From assembly GCA_020054495.1 (NCBI GenBank), contig JAHWGK010000001.1, forward strand, positions 83,048 to 121,408: a stretch of DNA of 38,361 nt, in the 5' to 3' direction. Positions 23,104-31,396 of the stretch are shown here, piece after piece. A model generated the notes under the pieces. That model made no database searches and had not been told where the DNA came from. It saw only the letters and a program-made list of their open reading frames with translations. Every line of letters begins with the position of its first letter. The stretch's first letter is position 1. A program made the position numbers and the translations under genes. The DNA is from Thermoplasmata archaeon (lineage in GTDB: Archaea > Thermoplasmatota > E2 > DHVEG-1).

Positions 23104-24300
23104 ATGATTGACATAACGCGAGGTAGTTTTTACAAATATTTTCTATTTGGCAGCCTCTATTTCTCCGAAGGTATAATTATGGCAATAGGCTTTGTAATTA
23201 TCCCTGTTTATTTTGTAGAAAAAGGTCTTTCTTTTGAACTCGCCGGTCTAGTGCTTGGAGTAATAAGTATTCCTGTAACAATTAAATTTGTATGGGGTGG
23301 TATTGTTGATTATTTTATTCGATTTGGCCGAAAGTTGTTCATAATTCTTGGAGGATTACTGATTGCTATTGGCCTTTTTTCCGTTATCTTCATAGATCCA
23401 TCTGTTGCACTGATACCATTTGTATTGTTTTTATTCATAACCGTTTGTGGAGTAGGATTTCTGGATGTCTCCTCAGACGCATGGGCAATTGAAATTGGCC
23501 TTGAAGAAGAATTAGGTAAAATAAATGGCTCAATGTTTGCCGGGCAATATGCTGGTATGGCAGTTGGTTCATCTTTACTTGCAGCCATCGCCCAATTCTA
23601 TGGCTATCACATGGCGTTTTTGGTAGCTGGCTTAATAGTTGTTCTCATAATTTTATTTCCTCTCGTAATAAAAGAAACCAAAAAAAGGATAAAACATCAA
23701 AAGATGGGAAAGACTCTCATAGGGGAATTTAAGAAAAAACAAACACAACTATTAGCAATTCTTGCCCCCCTTATTGGTATAAATAAAGGATTGCTCATGA
23801 TTGTAATCCCTATCTATATGAAAGTTGGTTTAAACCTAGAAATCGCTCAAATAGGCCTTATTGTGGCAATATTTCCGATAACCTCAGTGGTTGGCTCAAT
23901 TGTAGGAGGAGCAACAGCGGATAAATGGACAAGAAAAAAGACGCTGAACCTTTTAGTTTGGATAAGTCTTGTTTTCTCAGCCTCACTCATACTTGCAGAT
24001 ACTTGGATTATCCTAGCTGCAATTTATGGAATAATTGGATTTTTTCAAGGTGGAGTTATGACTGTTAAATGTGCTATGCTTATGGGTGCGACAAATCCAA
24101 AAGTAGGTGCAACACAATTTTCAATTTTAACAAGTCTTTCAAATGTTGGTATGCTGACAGGAGAGACGATAAGCGGGACATTGATTGCTGTGTTTGGTTT
24201 CACCCGAACATTCCTCTATTCTGCATGGTTTTTCGGTCCAGCGCTATTAGTGGTTCATTTCTATAAAGAGAAAAAACAAAAGGAAGAAACCAAATCTTGA
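23104..24300 (+). CDS. Major facilitator superfamily transporter
   Basis: 398 residues with about 12 hydrophobic segments. FVEKGLSFELAGLVLGVISIPVTIKFVWGGIVDYF shows the MFS loop 2-3 region, in the style of AmpG/nucleoside-type permeases (KFVWGGIVD rather than the classical GxLaDr-G-rr). A basic central loop (KETKKRIKHQKMGKT) separates the two halves, and GGATADKWTRKKTLN is the equivalent motif in the second half. The ATG is preceded by AT-rich sequence without a Shine-Dalgarno, suggesting a leaderless transcript. Substrate unknown. Confidence 0.85.
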   Translation: MIDITRGSFYKYFLFGSLYFSEGIIMAIGFVIIPVYFVEKGLSFELAGLVLGVISIPVTIKFVWGGIVDYFIRFGRKLFIILGGLLIAIGLFSVIFIDPSVALIPFVLFLFITVCGVGFLDVSSDAWAIEIGLEEELGKINGSMFAGQYAGMAVGSSLLAAIAQFYGYHMAFLVAGLIVVLIILFPLVIKETKKRIKHQKMGKTLIGEFKKKQTQLLAILAPLIGINKGLLMIVIPIYMKVGLNLEIAQIGLIVAIFPITSVVGSIVGGATADKWTRKKTLNLLVWISLVFSASLILADTWIILAAIYGIIGFFQGGVMTVKCAMLMGATNPKVGATQFSILTSLSNVGMLTGETISGTLIAVFGFTRTFLYSAWFFGPALLVVHFYKEKKQKEETKS

Positions 24301-24303
24301 TAA

Positions 24304-24374
24304 GAATTAACACCACATCTTAGCCACATGGCGCGATACTGACCTTAAAACATGGACAGCATGTGGATTAATTC
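24304..24374. ncRNA. Candidate structured RNA or stem-loop between transporter genes
   Basis: GAATTAA (24304-24310) plus CCACAT (24313-24318) can pair with ATGTGG (24361-24366) plus TTAATTC (24368-24374) through a small internal loop, closing a loop of about 42 nt that includes GGCGCGATACTGACC. Base composition here is clearly richer in GC than the surrounding AT-rich spacer. It starts 4 bp after the MFS stop and ends about 90 bp before the phosphate transporter start: it could be a terminator stem, a 5' leader element or a small RNA. Confidence 0.35.
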
Positions 24375-24462
24375 TAATCCATTGATCATAATTTTTCGCA
24401 ATCATTAAGAACATAAATTTTGTTTCAGATTTCAACAACATTTATTGGTGCGGAGGCATTTA

Positions 24463-25713
24463 TTGGATCCTGCTTTTATAATAATCGGCGGTAGCACTAT
24501 TGCTATAGCTTTCTATGTTGCATGGAGTATTGGTGCTAATGATGTAGCAAATTCCATGGGAACCTCTGTAGGTAGCAAAGCTATAACAATAAGACAAGCT
24601 ATTTTAATTGCCGGTATTTTTGAATTTGCTGGAGCTGTATTAATTGGCATTCATGTAACAAAAACAATACAACATGGAATTTTGGATCCTGCGATATTTT
24701 CAGCGGATCCAAATATTTATATTTACGGTATGCTTGCCTCGTTACTCGCTGCTGCTATATGGATTTCGATTTCGACATATTTTACCTTACCAATATCAAC
24801 ATCTCAATCTATAGTTGGAGCATTACTTGGTTTCGGTGTTGTTGCAGCAGGCGTTTCAGCGGTTAGCTGGGGAAAATTTATTCAAATTGGGGAAAGCTGG
24901 ATTTTATCCCCTCTTGTTGGTGCAGCACTTGCATTTTTTATTTTCTTTATCATAAAAAAAGTTATATTTGATACAAATAAACCATTTGAATCTACTAAAA
25001 AAGCACTTCCGTTTTTCACGTTTGCTCTTATTTCTGTTATTATATTTTCTATTTTTAAAAGTCTTGAATGCACAGATTTCCCAACTGTTAGTTTTTCAAC
25101 AGTTTTGGGGATAACACTGGGTGTTAGTGTTATTTCTGCTGCTCTTAGTCATGTGCTTGTAAATCGTTATAAACCAGGTAAGCTAGAGACTGATCATGAA
25201 GTGTATCATTCTATCGAACATGTTTTTATTTATCTTCAGATAATAACTGCATGTTTTGTTGCCTTTGCTCATGGTTCAAATGATGTAGCAAATGCTATTG
25301 GTCCCTTGGCTGCTGTTGTAAACCTTCTTCAATCAGGTGATATTGAAAAAGTGATTGGAGTTCCTTTATGGTTGGTCGTCCTTGGTGGTACAGGAATTGT
25401 CATAGGTCTTGCAACATGGGGGTATAAAGTCATTGGTACAATTGGTAAAAAAATCACAGAGATCACTCCAACAAGGGGTTTTTCTGCAGAGTTTAGTACG
25501 GCACTAGTCGTTCTGGCTTGCTCTCGACTTGGTTTACCTGTTTCGACGTCGCAGGTACTTGTTGGTTCTGTAATTGGGATTGGGTTTGCAAAAGGTATTG
25601 TTGCTGTGGATTTGAAGATAATAAAAAGAATCGTGGCAAGTTGGGTAATAACAGTTCCAGTTTCTGCGGTCACAGCAGCGGTAATTTTTATATGTCTAAG
25701 AGCAATAGTATAA
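24463..25713 (+). CDS. pit: Inorganic phosphate transporter, PiT family
   Basis: 416 residues from a TTG at 24463, chosen for the GGAGG (24452-24456) 6 nt upstream; a further in-frame TTG at 24445 precedes that site. The duplicated PiT signature is intact: GANDVANSMGTSVGSKAIT near the N terminus and AHGSNDVANAIGPLAAV near 275, with two clusters of transmembrane helices and PISTSQSIVGALLG / PVSTSQVLVGSVIG repeats. It imports phosphate (probably as metal-phosphate) with H+ or Na+. The DUF47 gene follows by 18 bp, the standard PiT partner. Confidence 0.95.
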   Translation: MDPAFIIIGGSTIAIAFYVAWSIGANDVANSMGTSVGSKAITIRQAILIAGIFEFAGAVLIGIHVTKTIQHGILDPAIFSADPNIYIYGMLASLLAAAIWISISTYFTLPISTSQSIVGALLGFGVVAAGVSAVSWGKFIQIGESWILSPLVGAALAFFIFFIIKKVIFDTNKPFESTKKALPFFTFALISVIIFSIFKSLECTDFPTVSFSTVLGITLGVSVISAALSHVLVNRYKPGKLETDHEVYHSIEHVFIYLQIITACFVAFAHGSNDVANAIGPLAAVVNLLQSGDIEKVIGVPLWLVVLGGTGIVIGLATWGYKVIGTIGKKITEITPTRGFSAEFSTALVVLACSRLGLPVSTSQVLVGSVIGIGFAKGIVAVDLKIIKRIVASWVITVPVSAVTAAVIFICLRAIV

Positions 25714-25731
25714 TGAAATATAGGTGGAAAA

Positions 25732-26430
25732 ATGGGAGAGAAAAAAGATCATTTCAGAGTCCCAGTTATTGATACATTAAGAAGGAAATCACCATTTGAC
25801 CAATTACTTGAACATATGTTGAAAGTCATAGAATGTATCGATATTTTAGGAGATGGATTAATTGATTATTATAAGGGGGATTACAAAGATTTTTCAGATC
25901 TGGCAAAGAAAGTATCTAAAATTGAACACGAGGCAGATATTATTAAAAGCAACCTTAGAAATCATCTCCCAAAAACTCTTTTTATGCCTGTTGATAAGGG
26001 AAAATTTTTATGGGCATTAAGAGAACAGGATAAAATTTTGGATCATGCAGAAAATTTGGTAAAAATGCTGGACTTGCGTCACACAAAAATACCAAAAGAA
26101 CTACAAGAAAATTTTATTGAACATTTTAAACAAGTAATGAATACAGTAAAGGCTATGGAAGATGCCGTATGCAACATCAGAGATTTAGTTGAAACAAGTT
26201 TTGTAAAACGTGAAAGAGAGCAAACAAAACAATTTGTTTATAAAGTTCATGAGTTTGAATGGAAAGCAGATGAATTAAAATATACACTGACCAAAGGCAT
26301 CTATAAACTTGAAAAGAAACTAAATCCAATGGATACATATCATCTATTAAAGATTGCTGATTGGGTTGATGATATAGCAGATCATTCAGAAAATGTGGCA
26401 GATTGGCTTAGATCTATGATAGCTAAATAA
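25732..26430 (+). CDS. DUF47 (PhoU-like) phosphate transport accessory protein
   Basis: 232 residues, all helical, with the DUF47/TIGR00153 pattern: SPFDQLLEHMLKVIECIDIL, KVSKIEHEADIIKSNLRNHLPKTLFMPVDKGKFLWALREQDKILDHAENL and, in the second half, VHEFEWKADELKYTL and IADWVDDIADHSENVADWL. The two E-x-x-A-D / D-x-x-D-x-x-E acidic sets bind metals in PhoU-like proteins. Members are encoded with PiT transporters and modulate them. AGGTGG sits before the ATG. Confidence 0.93.
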   Translation: MGEKKDHFRVPVIDTLRRKSPFDQLLEHMLKVIECIDILGDGLIDYYKGDYKDFSDLAKKVSKIEHEADIIKSNLRNHLPKTLFMPVDKGKFLWALREQDKILDHAENLVKMLDLRHTKIPKELQENFIEHFKQVMNTVKAMEDAVCNIRDLVETSFVKREREQTKQFVYKVHEFEWKADELKYTLTKGIYKLEKKLNPMDTYHLLKIADWVDDIADHSENVADWLRSMIAK

Positions 26431-26431
26431 T

Positions 26432-26485
26432 TTTACCCTTGCATTTTTAATAAATTTATAATATTAAGTAATTTGTAAGGGTAAA
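26432..26485. terminator. Stem-loop after the phosphate transport operon
   Basis: TTTACCCTTGCA (26432-26443) and TGTAAGGGTAAA (26474-26485) pair at 11 of 12 positions around a 30-nt AT-rich loop, immediately after the DUF47 stop codon. Position suggests transcript-end function or mRNA 3' protection. Confidence 0.5.
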
Positions 26486-26563
26486 TATGTCCATAAACCT
26501 ACTAGTTATTATTTCAAATATCTAATCATAAATAGTGATTATGTGCAGCATTTCTCCTTAGAA

Positions 26564-26632
26564 ACTCTAATCAGGGTACAGTGATTAGAGATTAAGACTA
26601 GTATTACATATTATGATTAGATTCTTTTTAAA
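26564..26632 (+). repeat. Interspersed repeat body with palindromic left end, no core
   Basis: ACTCTAATCA (26564-26573) and TGATTAGAG (26582-26590) are inverted around GGGTACAG; ATTAAGACTAGTATTACAT and TATTATGATTAGATTC follow. No core is seen on either side. GATTTATATATC, the TATA box of the next gene, begins 4 bp later (26636). Confidence 0.75.
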
Positions 26633-26635
26633 AAA

Positions 26636-26679
26636 GATTTATATATCTCGTAATCTTTAATTTTTTTTAAAAGGGGAGG
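26636..26679 (+). promoter_or_regulatory. TATA box and Shine-Dalgarno of the carboxypeptidase-regulatory-domain gene
   Basis: GATTTATATATC (26636-26647) lies about 40 bp before the ATG at 26686; GGGGAGG (26673-26679) is 6 nt before it. This matches the leader of the gene at 1476 closely in both elements and spacing. Confidence 0.6.
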
Positions 26680-26685
26680 AATAAA

Positions 26686-27678
26686 ATGGATAGGTCAATT
26701 CTTAATAAAAAAGGGATTGTCTTTACTGTAATTGTCTTATTTATCTGTATGAGTGTTATTCAATCAACGGGTTCTAGAGTTGAAAAGAAATCCAATACTT
26801 TATCATATTCTGAAAATTCAACGTTATGTGGATATATGACAGATTTTGAAACTGGAGAACCTATTTTTGAGGCATGGATAACATTCTTTACTGAAGATTA
26901 TCAAGGTCATGACTATGAATATGAAGTAATGTCTGATGAAAACGGTTTTTATATTGTTGAAAATGTTGCAGCGGGTTATTGTATAGATTATGGAGCTTGG
27001 GCAACAGGTTATCATATGTATTTTGGTTATGAAAATTTTGAAATACCTGAAAACGAAACTGTTTGGGTAAATATGACTATGTATCCACTTCAACCAGAAA
27101 CATCAGAAGTACGTGGATATGTATATGACAATTACACTGGTAAACCAATTTTTAACTTAACAATAGTCATGCATTGGTTTGATGTACATGGACTATTAAA
27201 TTACAACGGCTCTGCAACTGACGAAAAAGGATATTATTCAATGAATATGGGTGCAGGTGAATTTGGCCTTTATACATGGACTGATGACTATATTGTTCAA
27301 GCAACATCAATGTACAATGTTAGTGATTATGAATTATTTTGGATAAATTTCTCACTTGACCCTGTTATTACTATTAAAATTTTAAAACCAGAAGATGGAT
27401 TTTATTTTAAAAATAATAAGATTTTCTCGTTTTATTTTCCGATAATAATTGGTCCTATTGATATTGAATTTAATGTTACTTTGCATGAAGGTTATCCAAT
27501 CGATCATGTAGAAATATTAATTGATGGTATTTCTAAACAAAATTACACAACTGAACCTTACATTTACCATTGGGATGAAAAAACACCATTGAGATTTCGT
27601 CATACACTCAAGATAATTGCTCATAGAGATTGGTATGAAAACAGAATCAGGGAGCTTGAGGTTTGGAAATTCTTTTGA
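26686..27678 (+). CDS. Secreted protein with two carboxypeptidase-regulatory-like domains
   Basis: 330 residues. Signal peptide about 1-30 (KKGIVFTVIVLFICMSVIQSTGS), similar in pattern to that of the transglutaminase-like protein. Two beta-sandwich repeats follow: LCGYMTDFETGEPIFEAWITF...DENGFYIVENVAAGYC (about 47-125) and VRGYVYDNYTGKPIFNLTIVM...DEKGYYSMNMGAGEFGL (about 144-225), each with the G-x-V-x-D-x-x-T-G-x-P-I start. The C-terminal part (about 230-330) resembles an Ig-like domain (IKILKPEDGFYFKNNK, VEILIDGISKQNYTTEPYIYHWD). Probably a cell-surface or carbohydrate/protein-binding scaffold. No catalytic residues or shared tail. Confidence 0.7.
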   Translation: MDRSILNKKGIVFTVIVLFICMSVIQSTGSRVEKKSNTLSYSENSTLCGYMTDFETGEPIFEAWITFFTEDYQGHDYEYEVMSDENGFYIVENVAAGYCIDYGAWATGYHMYFGYENFEIPENETVWVNMTMYPLQPETSEVRGYVYDNYTGKPIFNLTIVMHWFDVHGLLNYNGSATDEKGYYSMNMGAGEFGLYTWTDDYIVQATSMYNVSDYELFWINFSLDPVITIKILKPEDGFYFKNNKIFSFYFPIIIGPIDIEFNVTLHEGYPIDHVEILIDGISKQNYTTEPYIYHWDEKTPLRFRHTLKIIAHRDWYENRIRELEVWKFF

Positions 27679-27683
27679 GATGA

Positions 27684-27793
27684 AATCATATCTAGCAGGT
27701 TTTCTAAATGTACAGTGATTAGAGGTTAAGAGTTGCATTATGTTTTATGATTAGAGTTTGTCAGATAATAATTTCATACTTAGCAGGTTTTTT
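27684..27793 (+). repeat. Complete interspersed repeat unit (core, body, core)
   Basis: The best full copy: left core ATCATATCTAGCAGGTTTT, then TGTACAGTGATTAGAG, GTTAAGAGTTGCAT, TATGTTTTATGATTAGAG, TTTGTCAGATAATAAT and right core TTCATACTTAGCAGGTTTT. The two cores are direct repeats about 90 bp apart. It starts 6 bp after a stop codon and ends about 40 bp before the next ATG. Confidence 0.93.
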
Positions 27794-27834
27794 CCAATGA
27801 TATTATTAATTATTTTGTAATATGAGATTTTGAT

Positions 27835-28344
27835 ATGCCTAAATTTGGAAAGTGGACCTCGGTATGGGGTATTGTTACAATTTTGCTAATTATTGAGTCG
27901 ATTATTTTTGCCGGTATTCTTCTTTTTTATCGTAATTTAGTAATTGAGTATCTTGATTATTTTGGATGGGGGTTGTTAATCCTATCGATTTATTTTGCTC
28001 TTGCCCCGGTTTATATTTTTAAGAAAAAAGCAAAGGTTCCTAAGGGTAAAAGCTACATTCATACAAAAACTATTGTTGATACAGGCGTATTTAGTATAGT
28101 TCGGCATCCTCAATATCTATCAATGCTTCTAGTAGAAATTGGCATTGTTCTAATTGTTCAGCATTGGTTAATTTTAATTCTCAGCATTATTTGCATAATC
28201 TTAACCTATTATGGGATTTTATTGCAGGATAAGATTCTTGTAAGAAAATTTAAGGATGATTACATTGAATATATGAAAAAAGTACCGAGAACAAATTTTT
28301 TATTAGGAATTATTAAGATGATTTTTAAAGGATTAGGGGTCTAA
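27835..28344 (+). CDS. ICMT/PEMT-like membrane methyltransferase, first of pair
   Basis: 169 residues with four or five hydrophobic helices. FSIVRHPQYLSMLLVEIGI and LVRKFKDDYIEYMKKVPR are the two hallmarks of the isoprenylcysteine carboxyl methyltransferase / phospholipid methyltransferase superfamily: RHP-x-Y for S-adenosylmethionine binding and an E/D-x-x-L-x-x-x-F-x-x-x-Y-x-x-Y motif near the C terminus. It acts in the cytoplasmic membrane; the methyl acceptor (lipid, quinone or prenylated compound) cannot be told. The next gene of the same superfamily begins 4 bp later. Confidence 0.82.
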   Translation: MPKFGKWTSVWGIVTILLIIESIIFAGILLFYRNLVIEYLDYFGWGLLILSIYFALAPVYIFKKKAKVPKGKSYIHTKTIVDTGVFSIVRHPQYLSMLLVEIGIVLIVQHWLILILSIICIILTYYGILLQDKILVRKFKDDYIEYMKKVPRTNFLLGIIKMIFKGLGV

Positions 28345-28348
28345 AAAT

Positions 28349-28927
28349 ATGTCATTGATTCCAGCGTTTGAAATTGGTTTATGGAATGCATGGCTTCTTA
28401 TGATTTGGCTTGTATTATTACCAATTATTACAAATTTATTAATAAAAGATAAAAATACTTCTAAAAAATTGAGAACTTCTGTTCCTGTAAAGTTTGAAAA
28501 AACATTAAACATAATGTCTATGTCTGTCGTAATATTTGGATTTATTTACTCTATCTTTTTACCAATTAAGTATGGTACTATCTGGTTTTTTATTGGTGGA
28601 ATATTTTTTTTAATAGGTTTTATTCTATACTCTTCAGCTATTGTGTCACTACGAAATGTTTCAGCCAATAAACCTTTTGATAAAGGATCTTATAGATTTT
28701 CAAGACACCCTCTTTATGTATCCATGATATTTATCTTTTTAAGTGTCATAATTATTTGTTTTTCATGGGTTTTTTTAGTTCTATTAGCAATACTTTTAGT
28801 TCATCTTGTAATTGTAGTACCTGCGGAAGAAAAGTTCTGCCTTGAGAAATATGGTGAAGAATATAGTGAGTATATGAGAAAAACTACAAGATGGATTGGT
28901 ATACCTAAAAAAATAAATAGATCATAA
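28349..28927 (+). CDS. ICMT/PEMT-like membrane methyltransferase, second of pair
   Basis: 192 residues, five or six hydrophobic segments, with the same two hallmarks: YRFSRHPLYVSMIFIFLSV and EEKFCLEKYGEEYSEYMRKTTRWI. It differs enough from its neighbour to be an old duplication or a heteromeric partner rather than a recent copy. GGGGT precedes the ATG within the last codons of the first gene. The stop codon overlaps a degenerate repeat core. Confidence 0.82.
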   Translation: MSLIPAFEIGLWNAWLLMIWLVLLPIITNLLIKDKNTSKKLRTSVPVKFEKTLNIMSMSVVIFGFIYSIFLPIKYGTIWFFIGGIFFLIGFILYSSAIVSLRNVSANKPFDKGSYRFSRHPLYVSMIFIFLSVIIICFSWVFLVLLAILLVHLVIVVPAEEKFCLEKYGEEYSEYMRKTTRWIGIPKKINRS

Positions 28928-28941
28928 CTAGGAGGTTATTT
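28922..28941 (+). repeat. Degenerate solo repeat core
   Basis: TCATAACTAGGAGGTTATTT differs from the consensus core at about three of 19 positions. It fills the 16-bp gap between two convergent genes and overlaps the stop codon of the methyltransferase gene. Confidence 0.45.
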
Positions 28942-28943
28942 TC

Positions 28944-29549
28944 TTAGTTATTCAGAAAGATCATTAATGGTAGTATAAAGTAGAATAGCTGAAATGGTGT
29001 GACTCCTAATCTTTCTAGTAAACCTCTGTAATTTCCTTCTATAAAGATTCCTGAAATAATTAATAGTATCAATGCAACTACTGCTGAAACAACTGAATAT
29101 ATTGCAAAAGTACTCCAACCTGGAACCATATTTAATCTAAACCAAAGCGCGATCATTCCAGCAATTGTGAGTATGCCCATTAAAATTACTAGAATCAAAT
29201 GCATTTTTCCTCTCCAGGTAGTCATTTCACCACCTTCGTCAAGTGGGAAGAAGAAGGCGATGAGAATTCCTAAAATTGAAGCAATGATGAATAAATAAGG
29301 TCCAATGATTGATCCTCCATCTTTCAGTCCCTCATGTAGCCCTAAATAAAATAAAAATAACAAGACACTTGAAATTATAATAAAGGTTTGCATTAATCGC
29401 TGGTTTGGTGCTCTAACTGCAAACAATGAACTTATATCATGTTTGATATGGCTATAGTCTGATTGTAACTTTCCACCGACAATCCACATTAAAGTATATA
29501 CAATTGGACTGAGCATTCCACATATTGCTAAAATCTGATATATGTTCAT
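28944..29549 (-). CDS. DUF998 membrane protein
   Basis: 201 residues with six transmembrane segments. YSHIKHDISSLFAVRAPNQRLMQTF after the first helix and FFPLDEGGEMTTWRGKMHLIL in the middle are typical for DUF998 (conserved S-x-L, N and P-x-D residues). Function of the family is not known. Last gene of a leftward cluster; it follows the flavodoxin gene by 16 bp. Confidence 0.8.
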   Translation of the reverse strand: MNIYQILAICGMLSPIVYTLMWIVGGKLQSDYSHIKHDISSLFAVRAPNQRLMQTFIIISSVLLFLFYLGLHEGLKDGGSIIGPYLFIIASILGILIAFFFPLDEGGEMTTWRGKMHLILVILMGILTIAGMIALWFRLNMVPGWSTFAIYSVVSAVVALILLIISGIFIEGNYRGLLERLGVTPFQLFYFILPLMIFLNN

Positions 29550-29565
29550 ATTGCCGTCACCATAT

Positions 29566-30030
29566 TCATTTCTTTAGCTTAAGTTTTTCAGCAAAATCTT
29601 CTGCGTTTTTAAGGTCTTCTGCATTAGGCCGGCCCTTATTCATCCCCCCAAGATATTTCATGAAACTATTCGTGTTAAACCCTTTGCAAGCAAATTCATC
29701 AACGACTATGTAACCTTTAGATTGCAGTTTTTCCCTGAGCGTGGAGTGATCTTTGGCGACTTTTGCTTTTCCCATTATTGCACTAGTTGAGAAAATGAAT
29801 GCTTTCTTGTCGGTGGCTTGTGGTAGTCTATCAGCGAGATCAAGCAGATCTTCATGGTGTTTTTCACCATATATCCCTGAGCCGAAGCCTATTAGACTAT
29901 ACTCGTGTAGTTCTTCAGGGTTTATTTTCTGTGGCTTTATTATTTGCGCATCAAGAACTTTTGCAAAGACGTTAGCGATTTTCTCAGTATTATGGTGATG
30001 ATATGAATATACAATCAATAGAGATTTCAT
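29566..30030 (-). CDS. Flavodoxin-family protein
   Basis: 154 residues. [24 protein letters not shown] is the FMN-phosphate loop (the usual T-G-N-T is HHNT here), [19 protein letters not shown] the middle loop and [18 protein letters not shown] the isoalloxazine-side loop. Flavodoxin-like carriers or NAD(P)H:quinone-type reductases fit. The ATG overlaps the stop of the oxidoreductase gene by 4 bp (ATGA), so the two are translated together, suggesting a shared redox task. Confidence 0.85.
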   Translation of the reverse strand: MKSLLIVYSYHHHNTEKIANVFAKVLDAQIIKPQKINPEELHEYSLIGFGSGIYGEKHHEDLLDLADRLPQATDKKAFIFSTSAIMGKAKVAKDHSTLREKLQSKGYIVVDEFACKGFNTNSFMKYLGGMNKGRPNAEDLKNAEDFAEKLKLKK

Positions 30031-30971
30031 TTTTTCAAAGCCTTATTATCGATAGTTATTATTACATGTCCCTTTTTGTGTCCTTTGTCAACATACCTGT
30101 GCCCTTCAACAATTTGTTCCATTGGATATGTTTTATCAATTACTGGTTTTAATTTGTTTTTTTCAATGAGTTCTTTTAAAAATATTAGATCTTTAGTCTT
30201 AGGTTTTGGTACTTTTGAATGAGATGAATCAAATATCCCATTTTTCTTAAGTATATTTTTACATTTTGACTTTGATATCTTAAATACTGCATCAAATATA
30301 ATATCATAGACCTCACCACTTTTGGTAAAATCTCCCTTGGTATAATCAATCACTTTATCAGCACCAATTGATTTCACCATTTCTAAATTAGAAGTACTAC
30401 AAACTCCGGTAACTTCTCCACCATAATACTTTGCAAGTTGAACTGCATAAGTTCCAACACTGCCTGAAGCACCATATATTAGAATTTTTTTTCCTTTTTG
30501 GATATTTACTTTTTGCATATGAAGAAGTGCAGTTAATGCACCTGCAGGAACTGCTGCTGCTTCTTCAAAAGTTAAATTTGAAGGTTTTAAAACTACCATT
30601 CCTTTTACTTCATCACCATCAATTGCTTTTACACTTGAGTATTCTGCATAACCACCGCCACCAAAACCAGTTAATGCAAAGACCTCATCGCCTTTTTTAA
30701 ATTCTTTAACGTCTTTACCAACTGTTTCAATTACTCCAGAAACCTCCATGCCTAAAATTGTTCTTTTTGGTTTTGTAATGCCAACAAACAAACGCATAGG
30801 TATCCAATATTTTTTTGGAACTCTAAAACCTCTCATCCTTGTATCTCCAACATGTACTGTTGCTGCATTATTTTTTATTAGAACTTCATCATCCTTAGGA
30901 GTTGGTTTATCTACTTCTTTAAGTCGAAGAACTTCAGGTGGCCCATATTTTTCATAAACAACTGCTTTCAT
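30027..30971 (-). CDS. MDR-superfamily NAD(P)-dependent oxidoreductase (quinone-reductase-like)
   Basis: 314 residues from ATG 30971, with GGGAGG about 7 nt upstream; an in-frame GTG earlier would lie over the ribosome-binding site. [25 protein letters not shown] is the standard N terminus of zeta-crystallin/quinone-oxidoreductase-like MDRs. [29 protein letters not shown] is the Rossmann nucleotide loop (A-S-G-x-V-G). The structural and catalytic zinc Cys sets are lacking, as expected for this subgroup. Reduces quinones or enone/aldehyde compounds with NADPH. Overlaps the flavodoxin gene by 4 bp. Confidence 0.9.
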   Translation of the reverse strand: MKAVVYEKYGPPEVLRLKEVDKPTPKDDEVLIKNNAATVHVGDTRMRGFRVPKKYWIPMRLFVGITKPKRTILGMEVSGVIETVGKDVKEFKKGDEVFALTGFGGGGYAEYSSVKAIDGDEVKGMVVLKPSNLTFEEAAAVPAGALTALLHMQKVNIQKGKKILIYGASGSVGTYAVQLAKYYGGEVTGVCSTSNLEMVKSIGADKVIDYTKGDFTKSGEVYDIIFDAVFKISKSKCKNILKKNGIFDSSHSKVPKPKTKDLIFLKELIEKNKLKPVIDKTYPMEQIVEGHRYVDKGHKKGHVIITIDNKALKK

Positions 30972-31032
30972 AATTAATCCTCCCACAAGTTTAATTAGGT
31001 ATAATAACTCATATATTTATAATATATATAGA

Positions 31033-31061
31033 GATCATATAGATACAGTGATTAAACTCTA
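31033..31061 (+). repeat. Small fragment of the interspersed repeat
   Basis: ATATAGATACAGTGATTAAACTCTA contains the TACAGTGATTA part of the body with its end altered. It lies between the regulator and oxidoreductase genes, within the probable promoter of the latter. Identification is tentative. Confidence 0.4.
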
Positions 31062-31063
31062 TT

Positions 31064-31396
31064 TCATTTAGGCATGCCATTAAAGAACTGTTTCATTTTC
31101 TTTGTGTAATTTTCAAAAGCATTTTGCCCCTTCTTTGTAAGTCTCAGCATTGTATGAGGTTTTTTGCCTACAAATTCTTTAATGATTTCAACATATCCTG
31201 CATCTTCAAGTTTGTTCAGATGTGATGAGAGGTTTCCAAATGTTAACCCAGTTTGACGCTTCATAAAAAGGAAATCAGCACTTTCAACAACATACAAATG
31301 TGCCATGATGTTGAGACGAGCAGGTTCATGAATTAACTTATCAACACTACTGAGGTGTTGGATGTCGCTGGCAGCTTTGTTTTTCTTAGTTGTCAT
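31064..31396 (-). CDS. Winged-helix transcriptional regulator (ArsR-like / HTH_34)
   Basis: 110 residues. VDKLIHEPARLNIMAHLYVVESADFLFMKRQTGLTFGNLSSHLNKLEDAGYVEIIKEFVGKKPHTMLRLTKKGQNAF is the compact winged helix: E-P-x-R-L-x-I start, LTFGNLSSHLNKLEDAGYV recognition helix and the wing. Proteins of this type act as DNA-binding regulators without a sensor domain of their own. The gene overlaps the upstream membrane-protein gene by 11 bp, an arrangement often seen with this regulator class, so the membrane protein may sense or sequester. Confidence 0.85.
   Translation of the reverse strand: MTTKKNKAASDIQHLSSVDKLIHEPARLNIMAHLYVVESADFLFMKRQTGLTFGNLSSHLNKLEDAGYVEIIKEFVGKKPHTMLRLTKKGQNAFENYTKKMKQFFNGMPK

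Noticed and set aside
24304-24374. A tRNA gene in the GC-richer spacer
   Set aside because: No T-loop (GTTCRANYC) or 7-bp acceptor stem with anticodon arm can be drawn; only a long single stem fits.
30431-30700. 89-codon plus-strand ORF within the oxidoreductase gene
   Set aside because: The Leu/His-rich translation is antisense to a clear MDR enzyme and has no homology signal of its own.
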